A stretch of DNA of 64,000 nt. Origin: Dichetophora obliterata. Taxonomy: Eukaryota > Arthropoda > Insecta > Diptera > Sciomyzidae. Positions 1 through 11,499 of the stretch are shown here, piece after piece. Position 1 is the stretch's first letter. The number at the start of each line of letters is the position of its first letter. Where the stretch lies: assembly GCA_963920525.1 (NCBI GenBank), contig OY986437.1, forward strand, positions 35,991,063 through 36,055,062. Reading direction: 5' to 3'. The notes below the pieces were generated by a model that was given only the letters and a program-made list of their open reading frames with translations, had not been told where the DNA came from and searched no databases. The position numbers and the translations under genes are program-made.

Positions 1-1690
1 AACGAACATTATCTTTACGACAAAAAAATAGCGAGAAGGAACACATCGAAAAGAAACAAATGAAGGCAAATGACGCTACAAATTATTTTCACAATAATTT
101 CTTCTATTTAAAGAATTTATTTATTACTTTTTTCGTTAGCATATTACAATTGATGATTAATAAACTCTCAATTATTTTATATATAAAATTTAATTTTGCT
201 TCAAACATAAAGAATAATTATTTTCACAAACACACTTCAGTGAAAAACTTTCTGTTAGAAAACACGATGAAGTTATATATGTAGAGAAATTAAGTCAAAC
301 TACTGTCTTACAATAAAAAGAAAAACTATCGATCTTAAAACAAAAATCAGATTTTGTCACACTCCGCTTACAGTTCTCCATTACAATATCATCACAACCA
401 AATTTTTACAAGCGCGTTAGCGAATACACAATCCAAAGCGCCATCTCTGAACTGTTTAACGGGTATCATTTACTTATTGCATATCTAAGGACATAGACAT
501 TTGATGATTAAGTTAACAGTAAATCAACAGCTATTACTAAAATAAATAACTGACAAACAGATAGCATAACCATCTAATGATCGAGAGATCGCAGGTTAGA
601 ATCGGGGTATTATCAGTAATTTTTAAGGAAAGCTGCCTTAAAAAAAGTATAAAAAAGTATATCAACTGTTTACCTGCAAGCAGAAAATAGCGCCATCTGT
701 CTCTGAGTAAAAAAACATCGCAAGAATTGATCTGAAGCGTTTTATTCACAAATAATCTGATCTCCCATAAATAATAAGGAAAAACTAAAAAGTCTACCAA
801 GTTTCTTTGGGTATCAATTCTTCATTTGTACCTTGTCTCTTAAATCTAACTGCGCCTTTGTTCAAGCCAACAGATATGCGTGTGAAAAATAAAGAAAACG
901 TAATTAATGATACTAAATCAATTCATAAAGATTTTAGGTATTTCCTATCCAAATACATTTATAATTTTATAACTTGCTGCACCCCAAGCATCATCAGCTC
1001 GATTTCGTCCATCAATTAATTGGTCGCGCTAGAAAAGAAGACACGCAGCCAGATAGGCAGGCCGGCAGGCGTTTGCTTAGTTTTTAAATCAACGATTAAC
1101 AAAACTTTCTCTAATTTAGAAAAAATTTTAAAATTAAGCTGCTGGCGTTTTGTATGTTAACGTCAAGATTGAAGTTTTAATTTGTTATGCACGTATGATT
1201 ATGACACTAAACATTTTTCAACCTGTGTGGCGAATTTTAATATATGTATTTAGTGTTGAGTTTATTGACATTTTCGGGGATTACGGTATGATTGATTGGA
1301 AATTTTTTTATAAATTTTGTTGATTTTATTTCAGTAATATTTTACTGTCACTGTCACTATCACTGCCACTGTAAGACATTGGTAACGCAGCAAAAAATGC
1401 TGCGCTAAAACACCAACCCAAGTGCAGTTTACTGTATCAGTGTAATGTGTTAACGCAATTGCGTCATGATGTAGTTTTAAATGCTATGACATCTATATAT
1501 AGAAACAAACACTTCATAATTTAAAATGATTTTCGCTACAGTAACAATAGCACTTATGATATGTTGTGAAACAGAATATCAAAACATAATGCGACAATAC
1601 AGCAAAGTAACGGGAAATCATAGCATGCACAGCGAGTGCTTGCTTCAGTGTCGATCAGCTAGAAGCAATATTATTCATTCTTTGTTGATG
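1..1690. other. AT-rich DNA, no gene recognised
   Basis: No recognisable coding domain on either strand. Open frames here (for example 60-284 and 1526-1819 on plus, 537-800 on minus) are short and of low-complexity composition, and none matches a family I know. A short run of CACTGTCACT-type repeats lies near 1345-1375. A small perfect hairpin (GCAGCA, A-rich loop, TGCTGC) lies at about 1385-1403. I see nothing else to assign. Confidence 0.5.
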
Positions 1691-2955
1691 CGCTGGTCTC
1701 TTAATTCAAATGAGCGACCCATTTTTACCTGTAGTGGTGTTTGTCCCAGCTTCAAAATCGCAAAAATAAAAATTTTAAGGTGGCAACCCTATTGTCAAAT
1801 AAATTTTGACATTTGTTAATTCTGACAATGGGTTTGGCATCAGCGACCTATATAGGTGGCAGCCCTATATTAAAATAAATTTTGGAATTTGGAAAGATGA
1901 CGGATAGAGTTGCCACCTCGATTTTTTTGTACTTTTGCGAATTTTTTTAATTTTGAAATTCCCGACAACGGATTTGATTTCGAATATAATGTAACAGTTT
2001 TAAAATTTAAGATGGAAGTCAGAGTTGCCACCTAAATTGTACCACACTATCGTCACCTAATAATATGTATTTTAAAGATTTTTAAACATCATTTATCAGT
2101 GTTCGCTGATTTCGAATCTGAAGTCATAATTTTAAAATTCAAGATAGTGGATAGAGTTGCCACTTAAGTTTTTTATTTTTACGAATTCGGGGCTGGCGTG
2201 AACTAAAAGGTAAAAATGGGTCGCTGAATCCGAATCCGTTGTCAGAATTTCAAAATTATATAATTTAATATAGGGCTGCCACCTAATAATATGTATTTTT
2301 AAGATTTTTAAACATCAGTTATCAGTTTTAGGGAGTTGCTGATTTCGAATCTGAAGTCATAATTTTAAAATTCAAGATGATGGATAGGGTTGCCACCTTA
2401 TTTTATTTTATTTTTACGAATTCGGAGCTGGCACGAAGTAATAGGTAAGAATGGGTCGCTAAATCCGAATCCGTAGTCAGAATTTCAAAATGATGTTTAA
2501 AACTTTTAAAAATATATATTATTAGTTGACAACCCTATTTTAAAAAATGACATAATTATGAAATTCTGATAACGGATTCAGCGACCTATATGTACTTAGT
2601 GTTTGCGCCAGCATCGAATTCATAAAAATAAAAAAAATTGAGGTGGCAACCCTATTAACCATTTTGAATTTTAAAATTCTGACTTCAGATTCGGAATCAG
2701 CGATCCCCTGACACTGTTAAATTATGTTTAAAACTTTGAAAAATACATATTATTAGGTGGCAAAATTCTAAATAAAACCCTATTATAAAAACTTACATAA
2801 ATATAAAATTAAGACAACGGATTCGGATTCAGCGACCCATTTTTATCTAGTGTTTTATCTAGTGCCCTACCATCGAAATCGCAAAAATAAAGGTGGCAAC
2901 CCTATTGTCAAATAAATTTTGGAGTTTGTAAATTCTGATAAAAACAAATAAAAAA
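1690..2955. repeat. Inverted tandem array, GGTGGCAACCCTAT family, copy 1
   Basis: Alternating blocks built from four recurring phrases: GGTGGCAACCCTAT (or its complement), AATAATATGTATTTTTA, GAATCTGAAGTCAGAATTT and GCGACCCATTTTTA. The first half reads mostly in one orientation (AATAATATGTATTT at about 2060 and 2287). The second half is reversed (AATACATATTATTAG-like at about 2510 and 2740), so the whole array is roughly palindromic. The same family recurs inside TIR elements at 19044-21050 and 50164-51716. I could not find terminal inverted repeats or a target duplication for this copy. Open frames that cross it are products of the repeat. Confidence 0.8.
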
Positions 2956-3820
2956 ATAATAAATCATATTTTATACCTGTAAGTAGTTCAGTGTCAGTGC
3001 AGTATGTTCTACTTCAGTTTTGTTCTACTTCAGTTTGGTTCTATTGTTCTATAGATTGAATGTTCTACTGCCTATTTCTGCAGTATTTGTTTATATATAT
3101 TAAAAACTCTCTTCACTGCAGTGCTTATTTGGAAATGAGAGAGTAGAAGACCGGAAGTATTTGAAAGCAGAGCTTATGGCTTGCAAGTCATTTGTATAGT
3201 GCATGTGCAGCTCTTTAGTTAATATGCGCAGCGTGTTTGTGTTATGTGGCCAATTTTTTAAATGTTGAGGGTGGTGACTACTTGCCTCCATGAGTTTTTT
3301 CTTGTAAGAAAGTTATATTTGTTCATAAATATGGATTCAGAAATGTTTAATGAAAGTGCGGATGAAGATTTCTCAAAAATAATGTAGAAAAAAAAGAAAT
3401 TGGAAATTAAGTGATGTAATTAAGTTGTTAAGTGATCTTAGGAGTATTTTCATCCTTTCAACTTTGGAATTGCCCCACAACTAGTTTCTGTATCATCATC
3501 GGATAAGAAATAAGTGCTTAAGCATTGAATCAAATCGTTACAATGATTTGAAATTTTCGCCCGCCATGCCAAAGCGTCGAATACTATAAAAATTTCTTTT
3601 GCGCGTTTCTATATTTACGAACATATATAAATGTTTTAAAATTTAACGATTTACTGTCCTGTTAAAACTGATGTTTCTTAACTCATTACGATTGAGTGAG
3701 AGCAAGTAATTTTATGAAATTTTTATTCACACCAAATTGAGTGTTTACTCTGGACGAAACACTCTCCTTAAGAGAATCCTCTTATAGTGTTCACTCAGAT
3801 TTTATTCACACCAGTCAGAT
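2956..3820. other. AT-rich spacer, nothing recognised
   Basis: No domain, tRNA, or clear terminal repeat seen. The phrase GTTCTACTTCAGTTT occurs twice in tandem near 3006-3035. The 63-residue minus frame at 3100-3291 has no recognisable motif. Confidence 0.4.
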
Positions 3821-3821
3821 T

Positions 3822-4256
3822 ATTAGACAAAAAACACTTGTAAATTGTGGTCGCATACCAAATTCCGAGGCTGTGCAACCAATAATTCCAAAGCTATTCG
3901 ATATGGCATATTTTGGTTTTAATGGAGGTGCCCCCTTGTCTAACACCCACTAAATATTATAAGTCAAACGACACTTACAAATTGTGGTCGAATAACGAAT
4001 TCCCAGGCTGTGCGACCTATAATTCCAAAGCTATAGCGATTTTATATGAGACATCGTATGGGCCAAAGTGGATCCACTATTTTTGCAATATCTCGAGAAC
4101 CGCTCATCCAATTTTATACAAACCCATGCAAGACTCACGCAAAACCCATGCCATGACTGGCCAAACACACCTGAAAAAAATTGAACAACACCATTGGAAC
4201 GGTTTAGAAGTGATGGAGTAACATACGAACAGCATTACATTTTTATATATATAGAT
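3822..4256 (+). mobile_element. Helentron/DINE-1-like non-autonomous element, short copy
   Basis: Contains two copies, ~136 bp apart, of the repeat module that starts near ATTGTGGTCG and continues through AATTCC-AGGCTGTGCGACC and ATTCCAAAGCTAT (about 3846 and 3982). The module is shared with 11510-11900 and 61740-63060. It ends in an AT-rich TATATATATAGAT tail at 4256, typical of fly Helitron-like elements (DINE-1/Helentron non-autonomous copies). No protein is encoded; the two short plus frames here simply read through the repeat. The left boundary is approximate. Assignment to Helitron-like elements rests on the tail and the GGGAGGTGCCACGCCCC-type wording, not on a Rep/helicase gene. Confidence 0.6.
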
Positions 4257-4736
4257 TTTGGAAATCTTATTATTTAAATTTTTTCTTATTTGTTTTATTA
4301 TCATAAATAAACCTATTCATTTCCTTATGAATATAAAAGCTTTGAAATACAAAAGCTTTCGTTTAGTGTTTAGTGATCAAAAGCGTAATTCTATTAAAGT
4401 CTGATTATATTAGCACCGACTTTAAAGGCCTTATATTCATGAAGAAATTAATATATATATGATAATAAAGCAAATAAGAAAAAAAAATTAATATGTAAGA
4501 TTTCCAATATAAATTATCAAATTTGACCAAGAAATTAATAGGAAAATCAATTTAAAACTATTTTTACTTTGTAGTGATTTTGAATTCGGATTTTTTTTTG
4601 GTAAAAAGTTTTCCCAATATGCTTGAGAATTGTTTATGTAACTTAAAATTCCACGTTGGTTTTTAAGCTTTTTGGAATCAATTGTTCGGAATACGTCAAA
4701 AACGATCCTTTCAAAAAACAGTCTTTTCCCAGTTTG
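4257..4736. other. AT-rich spacer, nothing recognised
   Basis: Very AT-rich with runs of A and T. No coding signature. The minus frame 4488-4790 runs into the neighbouring fold-back repeat and is not a gene. Confidence 0.4.
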
Positions 4737-4744
4737 AAAAGTAA

Positions 4745-5676
4745 GGCTGTGCGAATAATCGCCCAAAAGAACGAAAATGAACAATCGCAAAAAAAAAAAC
4801 GGCTAACATTTTTGGGCGCTTGCTCATTTTGGGTTTGGGTGATTGTTCATTTTTCTTTTAGGCTTTTTTTGACAATGAACAAACGCCCAAATTTCGAAAA
4901 ATGAATTATCGCTCAAAAAAGAAATGCTAAAATTTTTGGGCGATTGTTCATAATTAATGTTTGCCTACATTTTGAAGACTGAACAAAAATATTTTTTGTG
5001 CGATTGTTCATTCGGTTATGTCATATTCAGGATGGAATAATAATATGGCCGTAAAATAGTTTGCCCTTGTACGGAATTTTAAAAACTACATTCCGTACAA
5101 GGGCAAATTTTTTTGGATGCTTGTACATTTGGGGACTGGGCGAATGTTCGCATAGACTAATACGGCTGTGCGAATAATCGCCCAAGTTACATTAATTCAT
5201 TCATTGTTCAAAGGCCCAAGTTGCAATCGCCCAAATTTTTTTGGGTGATTGTTCATTTTGGGTTTGGGTGATTGTAACTTGGGCGATTTTTCGCACAGCC
5301 GTATTAGTCTGTGCGAATATATGCCCAATCTGCAATCGTCCAAAAGTACGGAAATGAACAATCGCCCCAAAAAACCGTCAAAATTTTTTGGGCGATTGTT
5401 CATTTTGGGTTTGGGCGATTGTTCGTTTTGTTTTCTTTTGGCGATTTTTCACAATGAACAAACGCTCAAATTTAAAATAATGAACAATCGCCCAATATTT
5501 TTTGGGCTATTGTTCATTGCATTTTTGGGCTATTGTACATTATGAACAAACGCTAAAATTTTTTGGGCGATTATTCATTTATCGATTCATTTAGCGATTG
5601 TATATTTTGAATAAACACCCAATTTTTTTTTGGGTGATTGTTCATTTTTGGGCTTGGGCTATTGTTTGCATAGCCA
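4745..5676. mobile_element. Fold-back element of TGAACAATCGCCCAAA repeats
   Basis: Starts GGCTGTGCGAATAATCGCCC and ends with the near-inverse GGGCTATTGTTTGCATAGCC. An 8-bp flank AAAAGTAA lies at 4737-4744 and again at 5677-5684, so a hAT-like 8-bp target duplication is plausible. The interior is dozens of copies, in both orientations, of a ~17-20 bp phrase TGAACAATCGCCCAAA. A second nested inverted repeat sits at about 5155-5313: AGACTAATACGGCTGTGCGA on the left, its complement on the right. Short open frames across it are repeat translations, not genes. It has no transposase, so would need one supplied in trans. Confidence 0.7.
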
Positions 5677-5890
5677 AAAAGTAATCGTTCAACATTATTA
5701 TATTCTAAGCTATAAGTCTTTTGAAGTTGAGTTAAAGCAAGATAATGATAGTTACCTAGCTAGCACTTGGAAGATTGTTTGGTAGGCACGATTAATAAGG
5801 CCTGGCGTTTTTTTAATTCAAAATACAAATTGTTTTCAGAAAAACTGTACTGCAAAATATGCGAGCAAAAATGAAATTGTATGATATTTC
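5677..5890. other. Short unassigned spacer
   Basis: AT-rich; no feature seen between two fold-back elements. Confidence 0.4.
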
Positions 5891-6570
5891 CCTGCAGTGT
5901 AAGACTAATCAGCAGTAAAAATGATTAGTCTTTATACTAGTTAAAATAAACTAGTTTATATTTTGTCACGATTTACTAGTTGCAAAAATAGTTTGAATTC
6001 AACTAGTTTATGTCATGTCACAATAAACCAATTGTAAACTAGCCAAAATCAAACTATATTACACTATTATTAATTTATATTACATATTGTTAAAATGAAC
6101 TGTGCTTTATGAACTTTAAAAAATTTATTTTTATATGAAATAATAAAACACTATGTAAATTTTACTTGCAATTTTTTTAAAAGTCGCTTTAGTAGAAGCT
6201 CCAAATTCAGAAGATAAATTGCCGAATAAAGAACTGGTTGAATCATTGGTTTGTCATAAGTAGTTGTAAACTAATTAAAACATGACTATTTGCCAACCAC
6301 TCAGGAAAGGTTAAACTAGAAACTAATTAAAATTTGGCAATATATTATTTGTTGACAACTATTTACAACAAACTAGAATATAACTATTTATAATTATATA
6401 TACTATAAACTAGTTTTCATCTGTTCAGAATAAGACATTTGATATTTCCTATGACATCGCCATGTTAAAAATACTAGTTGGGTATATGAAAAAAGACGAT
6501 CTTGAACTAGTACTGCTCAGTTTTCAACTAGTATACAGAATGGTTTTAAACTAGTTGGTTACACTGCAGG
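5891..6570. mobile_element. MITE-like fold-back rich in ACTAGTTT repeats
   Basis: Terminal inverted repeats CCTGCAGTGTAA (5891) and TTACACTGCAGG (ending 6570) bound about 680 bp. Inside, the phrase AAACTAGTTT or parts of it recurs many times in both orientations, spaced irregularly by 20-60 bp. No coding capacity. I could not identify a convincing target duplication, so the superfamily is open. Confidence 0.6.
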
Positions 6571-7570
6571 ATTAATATAAAAATAAAAAAAGTAATATAA
6601 ACAATAATAAAATAATGCATTTGAAAAAAAGGCTCTAAAAAATTACTTAAAAAAATGTAGAGATTAAATAAATTAGGAGATGTTGTCTCCTAAAGCGATT
6701 CGCATAAAAAGTAAAAGAGAAGCTTCTAAACTAATGGCCAAAGTTTTCGGCGATAGTGAATGTATTCCTTTATAGCAGAAAAAACATACCATCTTCCATT
6801 TTATCTGCAGAGGATCTTCTTTTTTTATTTAATTATTTATTTAAAATTAGATTAATTTAATATGACTTTTTAATCAGCCAAAAATATAAAAACATACAAT
6901 TGAAGGGCTTATTGCAATAACGTGATATCGTAGCGTAATAACGTTTCTAAAAAAATCAATTTCTTAGGCTGAATACATTACTCAATGCATTGCCAACAAT
7001 CACTGAAGAGATTTTGGCTATTTCTTATTAATTTGCTAACCTATTTGTAAAAGTTTCCGTGTTCAATTTCATTTCTTCATACAAAAATATATTTTTTCAA
7101 AACTTTGGAGTCAATTATTTCAAAATATTTCTTATGTGGCTTATCATGTTCTTGCAATAAGTCCTTTAATTTGAATCCGTTGTTTTATCTTATAAATCAA
7201 ACAAAAAAACAATCGTATATGCATGTCTTTTACGTTTCGCATATAAAGCTTCCATGCGAGACTACGATAATTCCTAAAAGCAAATTAGAGTTAGATCTTC
7301 TTGGCGAACCGTAGTTGATTTGTCGTCGAGAAACCCAAACAAATTCTCTTGGCGCGTCGCAGACACAAATTTAAAACGCATCGAGCAAGTATTATCTTGA
7401 AGATTCGCCTACGAGAAACAGTTTCATACAAAGGATGGAACTTCCGCTATCAGAATCCGACATCGTAGGCGATCAGATAGATCCACTAGGCGAGTCGTAT
7501 AAGATTCATTTCCGGTTGTAAATACTAGCTGGGTTATTTGTACAAATAGTACGTATATAATAATACATTC
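6571..7570. other. AT-rich spacer, nothing recognised
   Basis: Frames at 7105-7314 (plus) and 7424-7621 (minus) show no domain. The 7310-7510 stretch has somewhat higher GC and CGTCG-like words, but I see no splice-bounded coding exon I would defend. Confidence 0.35.
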
Positions 7571-8665
7571 AGGTGGGTCACCAAAAAATGTTTGAAAAGT
7601 CCGCCCCTCATTTGAAAGCATATGTATGTTGAGAGGATTTTAGTATCATAATTTTTTTTAAACCCAAAAAACGCCCAAAATGGTACTTTTTGTATAACTT
7701 CGCAAGTATGTCGTTACGTAGATCTCAATCAAGACAACAATTTGTCCTAAAAAATTTTTACCTCCGATTCCATCTTTGACTAGATATTCAAATTTTTAGT
7801 CTTATAAAGTTTCGGAGAAGTTTGTATCTGTTTATCTTCAGTTTTATTCATTTGTCTTCGGTTCATCTTCGTTTGGCTTCTTTCTTTACACAAAATTTGT
7901 TCACAATCGATCCAGTCGCTCGGGCGTTATTGAGCCATATATATTTAATTGATTGAAGCGCCCTCTACCGAAAGTTTCTAAACTTGTGGTGGCCTATCTC
8001 CTGTTCCTGGGTCAGTAGAATTTTCATACTAAATTTCATCAAAAGCGTTCCATCAACCGGAATATTAAAATGCTATTTCTTTAGCCAGTTTTATTTTATT
8101 GCATAACAAACAAAAAAGCAAAGCAGCAACTAAATAAAAGGCACACAACGTCACGCACAAGCGAATAAAATATTTTCAGTGCTAAAAACAAAATATCTGC
8201 TATTTCTTGATTTTTAGAATTTTCATATAAAATTTCATCCAAATCAATGCAGTCGTTATATTTAAAAAATAAGATTTTTACTAACGGATTTGCTTGTAAT
8301 ACTTAAACAGTTTTTTCTTTTTATTTTTGTTGCAACAGTGAGCAACGCAAGTAACAGCCATACATTTTTTTGAGAAACTTAAAATATTTCTTGCTATTAT
8401 AAAAAAATCATGCTGCAAACAATGGCATATGAAACAAAATAGTTTCTTGCAAAAGTTTAATGATTTTTAAAGTGAAACTACTTAGGTGGCGATTTGATAT
8501 TGAGGGTACAATTTTTAGAGTCTCGTCATGAAAAATATTTCAAGTCTCGTAACGTTTTTGTGTATTAAAAGAATTTTATGGTACTAAAATCTTCTCAACA
8601 TAAGCTTTCAAATGAGGGGGGGGGAGGCTTTTCGAACTTTTTTTTTCCATAGTGGTGACTCACCT
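7571..8665. mobile_element. Non-autonomous TIR element with AGGTGRGTCACC ends
   Basis: Left end AGGTGGGTCACCAAAAAATG (7571). The right end (8665), read on the other strand, starts AGGTGAGTCACC. Similarity continues for about 90 bp, including CCCCTCATTTGAAAGC, TATGTTGAGA and GATTTTAGTA on both arms. The ~900-bp interior is AT-rich and non-coding. No clear target duplication is visible, so the superfamily is not assigned. Confidence 0.7.
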
Positions 8666-8996
8666 TAGGGCTAATTTTTCAGTGCGAGCTTAAACTTTAG
8701 ACAAATTAAACTGGGGATAACTCACCGAAACTGAATATTAAAACTAGGTTTAACTAGATATTTTTCTATTCGTTGGTGTTACATTGACTTAAATTTTCAT
8801 ATTAAGTATGTGTTTCTTTTGTGCCTTCTATATTAAATTATATTTCTAAAAATATAATGTTTTAGAATTTTATTTGAGCTTAATGTCAAGTAAGTTCATG
8901 AAGCAACAGGTTGCAACAACAACAAGTTCTTTATCGAACAAGCCACTATACAGACAACACAGCTGTTTCGTGGATCGCTACAATAACTCTTCAGTA

Positions 8997-9450
8997 CACG
9001 GTTAAAAATAAATAAATAAATTTTAGTCCAGCTAAAATAATACTGCATATTTTTGAACCTTGAGGTTTAAAATTAAAACCTTCACAAATACTAACCCATA
9101 ATTAAAACATTTCTGTACTAAAATTTAAAACAAGTAAATATTGCAATGCGGAAACTCAATATTAGACTATTAGGTTCATATGCTTGTTTATTGCTTTTGT
9201 CTCGTATAGCGCAATATCCCAGTGGCTACCGTAGTGAGCTTACAAGCTGAATGTCCCTGGTTCGAATCTCACTGTGTTAGTTATTTTTTTTTTTGTATAT
9301 TTCAATCAAAGCTTGTCCTTAATTTTAAACCAAAGCTGTATTAAAACAATTTTTTAGTATTTCGCAAATACTAGATTTTAAGCCAAAGCTGGTGTGGTCA
9401 TATATAAAGTACAGAAAAGTTTAAATTTTATTCTAAGATTTTTAACCGTG
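8997..9450. mobile_element. TA-flanked CACG-ended TIR element with tRNA-like core
   Basis: The left end CACGGTTAAAAAT (8997) matches the complement of the right end ATTTTTAACCGTG (9450). Both are immediately flanked by TA (8995-8996 and 9451-9452), as expected for a TA target duplication. The interior is non-coding except for a tRNA-like block at about 9205-9290. The 454-bp size fits a MITE. The Tc1/mariner-type TA target is seen directly, but the CACG terminus is not the usual mariner or Tc1 start, so the parent family is unknown. A second element of the same design lies at 59647-60732. Confidence 0.7.
9205..9290 (+). ncRNA. tRNA-like sequence (degenerate) in TIR element
   Basis: An A-box-like word TATCCCAGTGG (9215-9225) is followed 33 nt later by a B-box GGTTCGAATCT (9259-9269), close to the Pol III consensus GGTTCGANTCC. 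Between them an anticodon-arm-like AGCTTACAAGCT could form a stem. A long T run begins about 12 nt after the block, as a Pol III terminator would. Acceptor and T stems do not pair well, so it is not a functional tRNA gene. More likely it is a tRNA-derived (SINE-like) promoter unit. The tail runs directly into the element's AT-rich arm. Confidence 0.55.
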
Positions 9451-9452
9451 TA

Positions 9453-10690
9453 GTCATCTGTGACCTCTGCAGTCCATCCACTTTAGTCAGTTCATTTGCC
9501 ACTAAGTTCAAATAGAATTCTAAAAAATTATATATGTTATTTAATTCTTCTCGCATCAACTATATAATAAGTAAGTTAGTACGTAAGTTTTATTTCATTA
9601 AAATTTTACGAACATATTAACAGTATCTCGCGAAGTATCTTCATTTTGATAATTTGATTTTTTTAATTAAATAACATACATTAATGAAAAAAAATTTTCA
9701 GCTTATTTAAATTTAAGACCATTCAACGCATTTTTTTGCCTTGAACTCAAGTGATTATATAGTTAATGCATCAAAGAATTTAGTAAAACTAACAATCCAT
9801 TTCTTTTAATTTATTTAAAAGCAAATAAAAAAGCATTAGAGTCCATTAATGCATGTTCATAGAAATTTACCATAAAAAAAAAACACAAAACACAATTAAG
9901 TTTGAAATTTACCCGCTACAAAAGTGTTAATTGAAACTTTTACCTCTTCGAAACAACTTCCTTCCGTCCGTCTATAAGTTTACGAAAACTTTAATATAAA
10001 TTTTCAATGATTTATGATAGTAAGCTTCGATATTTGGCTTAGCACAGTTATAAATTAGCTGACAATTTGCTAAAATAAATAATATACGCTTATAAGCATC
10101 GCTGTTACCAATGTTTCAGCTCATAAAATTGTGTTTTTTTTTAGGATTTTAGTAAACATTGATGTGAATGTTAACCATGATCTATTTTTTTTTAATTTCA
10201 TTCATGCTAAATTAATAAATTTTATGTTCCCAAAATCAATTTGATAAACAAGCAAATCAAGTCAGTGCAAAAGATTTATCATCTCATTGATTTTTTATAT
10301 ACATAGTTGATTTGCGTATGAAGGTGGTAAATTAATAAGCTGTTCGCTTACAATGAATTAAAATTAAAACGTGTGTATATTTGGTCGATTTTGTTCAAGG
10401 TAAAAGTTAAAATATGTAAACATTATTGGAATAAGTTCGTTTTTTTAAAATGATTTCCGCCAAAACCTCCCTTTCATAGTTTTGTTTACAACCCATGCGA
10501 TGTGCATGTAATTTGGCAGGATATGCAATTAATGTACTGATTGCTTAGAAGAAAAGAATCTCGATTGATAATGGTATATCCGACAAAATATCGGATGGTA
10601 AGATTATGAAAATTTAAAATTCTGATTGTCTGAAATACTTAACAAACTCGGTACTATTGGACCATTGGACTACACTGCCGTTTATCGGCA
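9453..10690. other. AT-rich spacer, nothing recognised
   Basis: No open frame of note, no terminal repeats, no RNA gene. Composition is like the rest of the intergenic DNA. Confidence 0.4.
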
Positions 10691-10754
10691 GAGACCGAAA
10701 ATAATTGTTATTCTACATTTCACTGCAGAAAAAGTTGGGCAATTTCTACACATA

Positions 10755-10915
10755 AAAATTTTTGTTATGAATAACTTTTATTTTTAAGAGAAATGTTTTT
10801 TGGTTGCCGGATAACTTTTATTTTTGAGGAATAATTTTTTAGGTTGGCTCATAACAGCTATATTTTGATATTAATTTTTTCGGTTATTAGTGTCAAAAAT
10901 CAAGAAAAAGATGAC
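10755..10915. repeat. Short imperfect tandem repeat, ~57 bp
   Basis: Three degenerate copies of ATAACTTTTATTTTT followed by a GAGGAATAATTTTTT-like run and GGTTG, at about 10770, 10808 and 10850. Divergent; probably decayed simple repeat just upstream of the 72-bp array. Confidence 0.4.
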
Positions 10916-11099
10916 TTTTTCTTTTGGAATGAACTCACACCTCATAGCTGTGGTCGATATGGGGTAATCATCTAACGTCATCGTCGTGATGCTAGAATTT
11001 CAAAAAGTTTTTTGACACCATGGTGGACCCTAAAAAGGTGTTTTTTATATTCGCTTCCCTTTTTAGAATCTTTCCCAGAGAAACCGGCTACCACATCGA

Positions 11100-11470
11100 T
11101 TACCGACGACTGATTACCTAACCGAATACAAATTACTGAAGCGATTACCAAGCGATTACTTAGCCGAATACCAATTACTAAGCGATTGCATAAACGAATA
11201 CTGATTACTGAAGCGATTACCAAGCCATGACTTAGCTGAATACTGATTACTAAGCGATTACATAACTGAATACTGATTACTAATGCGTTTACCAAGCGAT
11301 TAGTTAGCTGAATACCAATTACTAAGCGATTACATAACCGAAGACTGATTACTGTAGTGATTACCAAGTGATTACTTAGCCGAATACCAATTACTAAGCG
11401 ATTACATAACCGAAGTCTGATTACTGAAGCGATTACCAAGCCATTACTTAGCTGAATACTGATTACTAAG
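11100..11470. repeat. 72-bp tandem array, five copies
   Basis: GATTACCAAGCGATTA-like starts recur at about 11142, 11214, 11286, 11358 and 11430, exactly 72 bp apart. Each 72-bp unit contains three related ~24-bp sub-phrases (GATTAC..AGCGATTAC, CCGAATACCAATTACTAAG, GATTACTGAAGC). The period is a multiple of three, so the minus strand stays open for 153 codons (10978-11439) and reads as 24-residue repeats. I treat that frame as a product of the array rather than a gene. Alternative: a repeat-rich secreted or cell-wall-like protein, but there is no signal peptide or other support. Confidence 0.75.
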
Positions 11471-11499
11471 CAATAACATAAAATTTAAAAATGTTATTA

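Noticed and set aside
1526..1819. 97-codon plus frame as a gene
   Set aside because: Runs into the GGTGGCAACCCTAT array, has no recognisable motif and no support on the other side.
9205..9290. Genuine tRNA gene (anticodon TAC)
   Set aside because: Same reason: boxes present, cloverleaf not formed.
10978..11439. 153-codon minus-strand frame as a repeat protein gene
   Set aside because: It is the in-frame reading of a 72-bp tandem array. There is no start context, signal peptide or known domain. Kept only as a finding.
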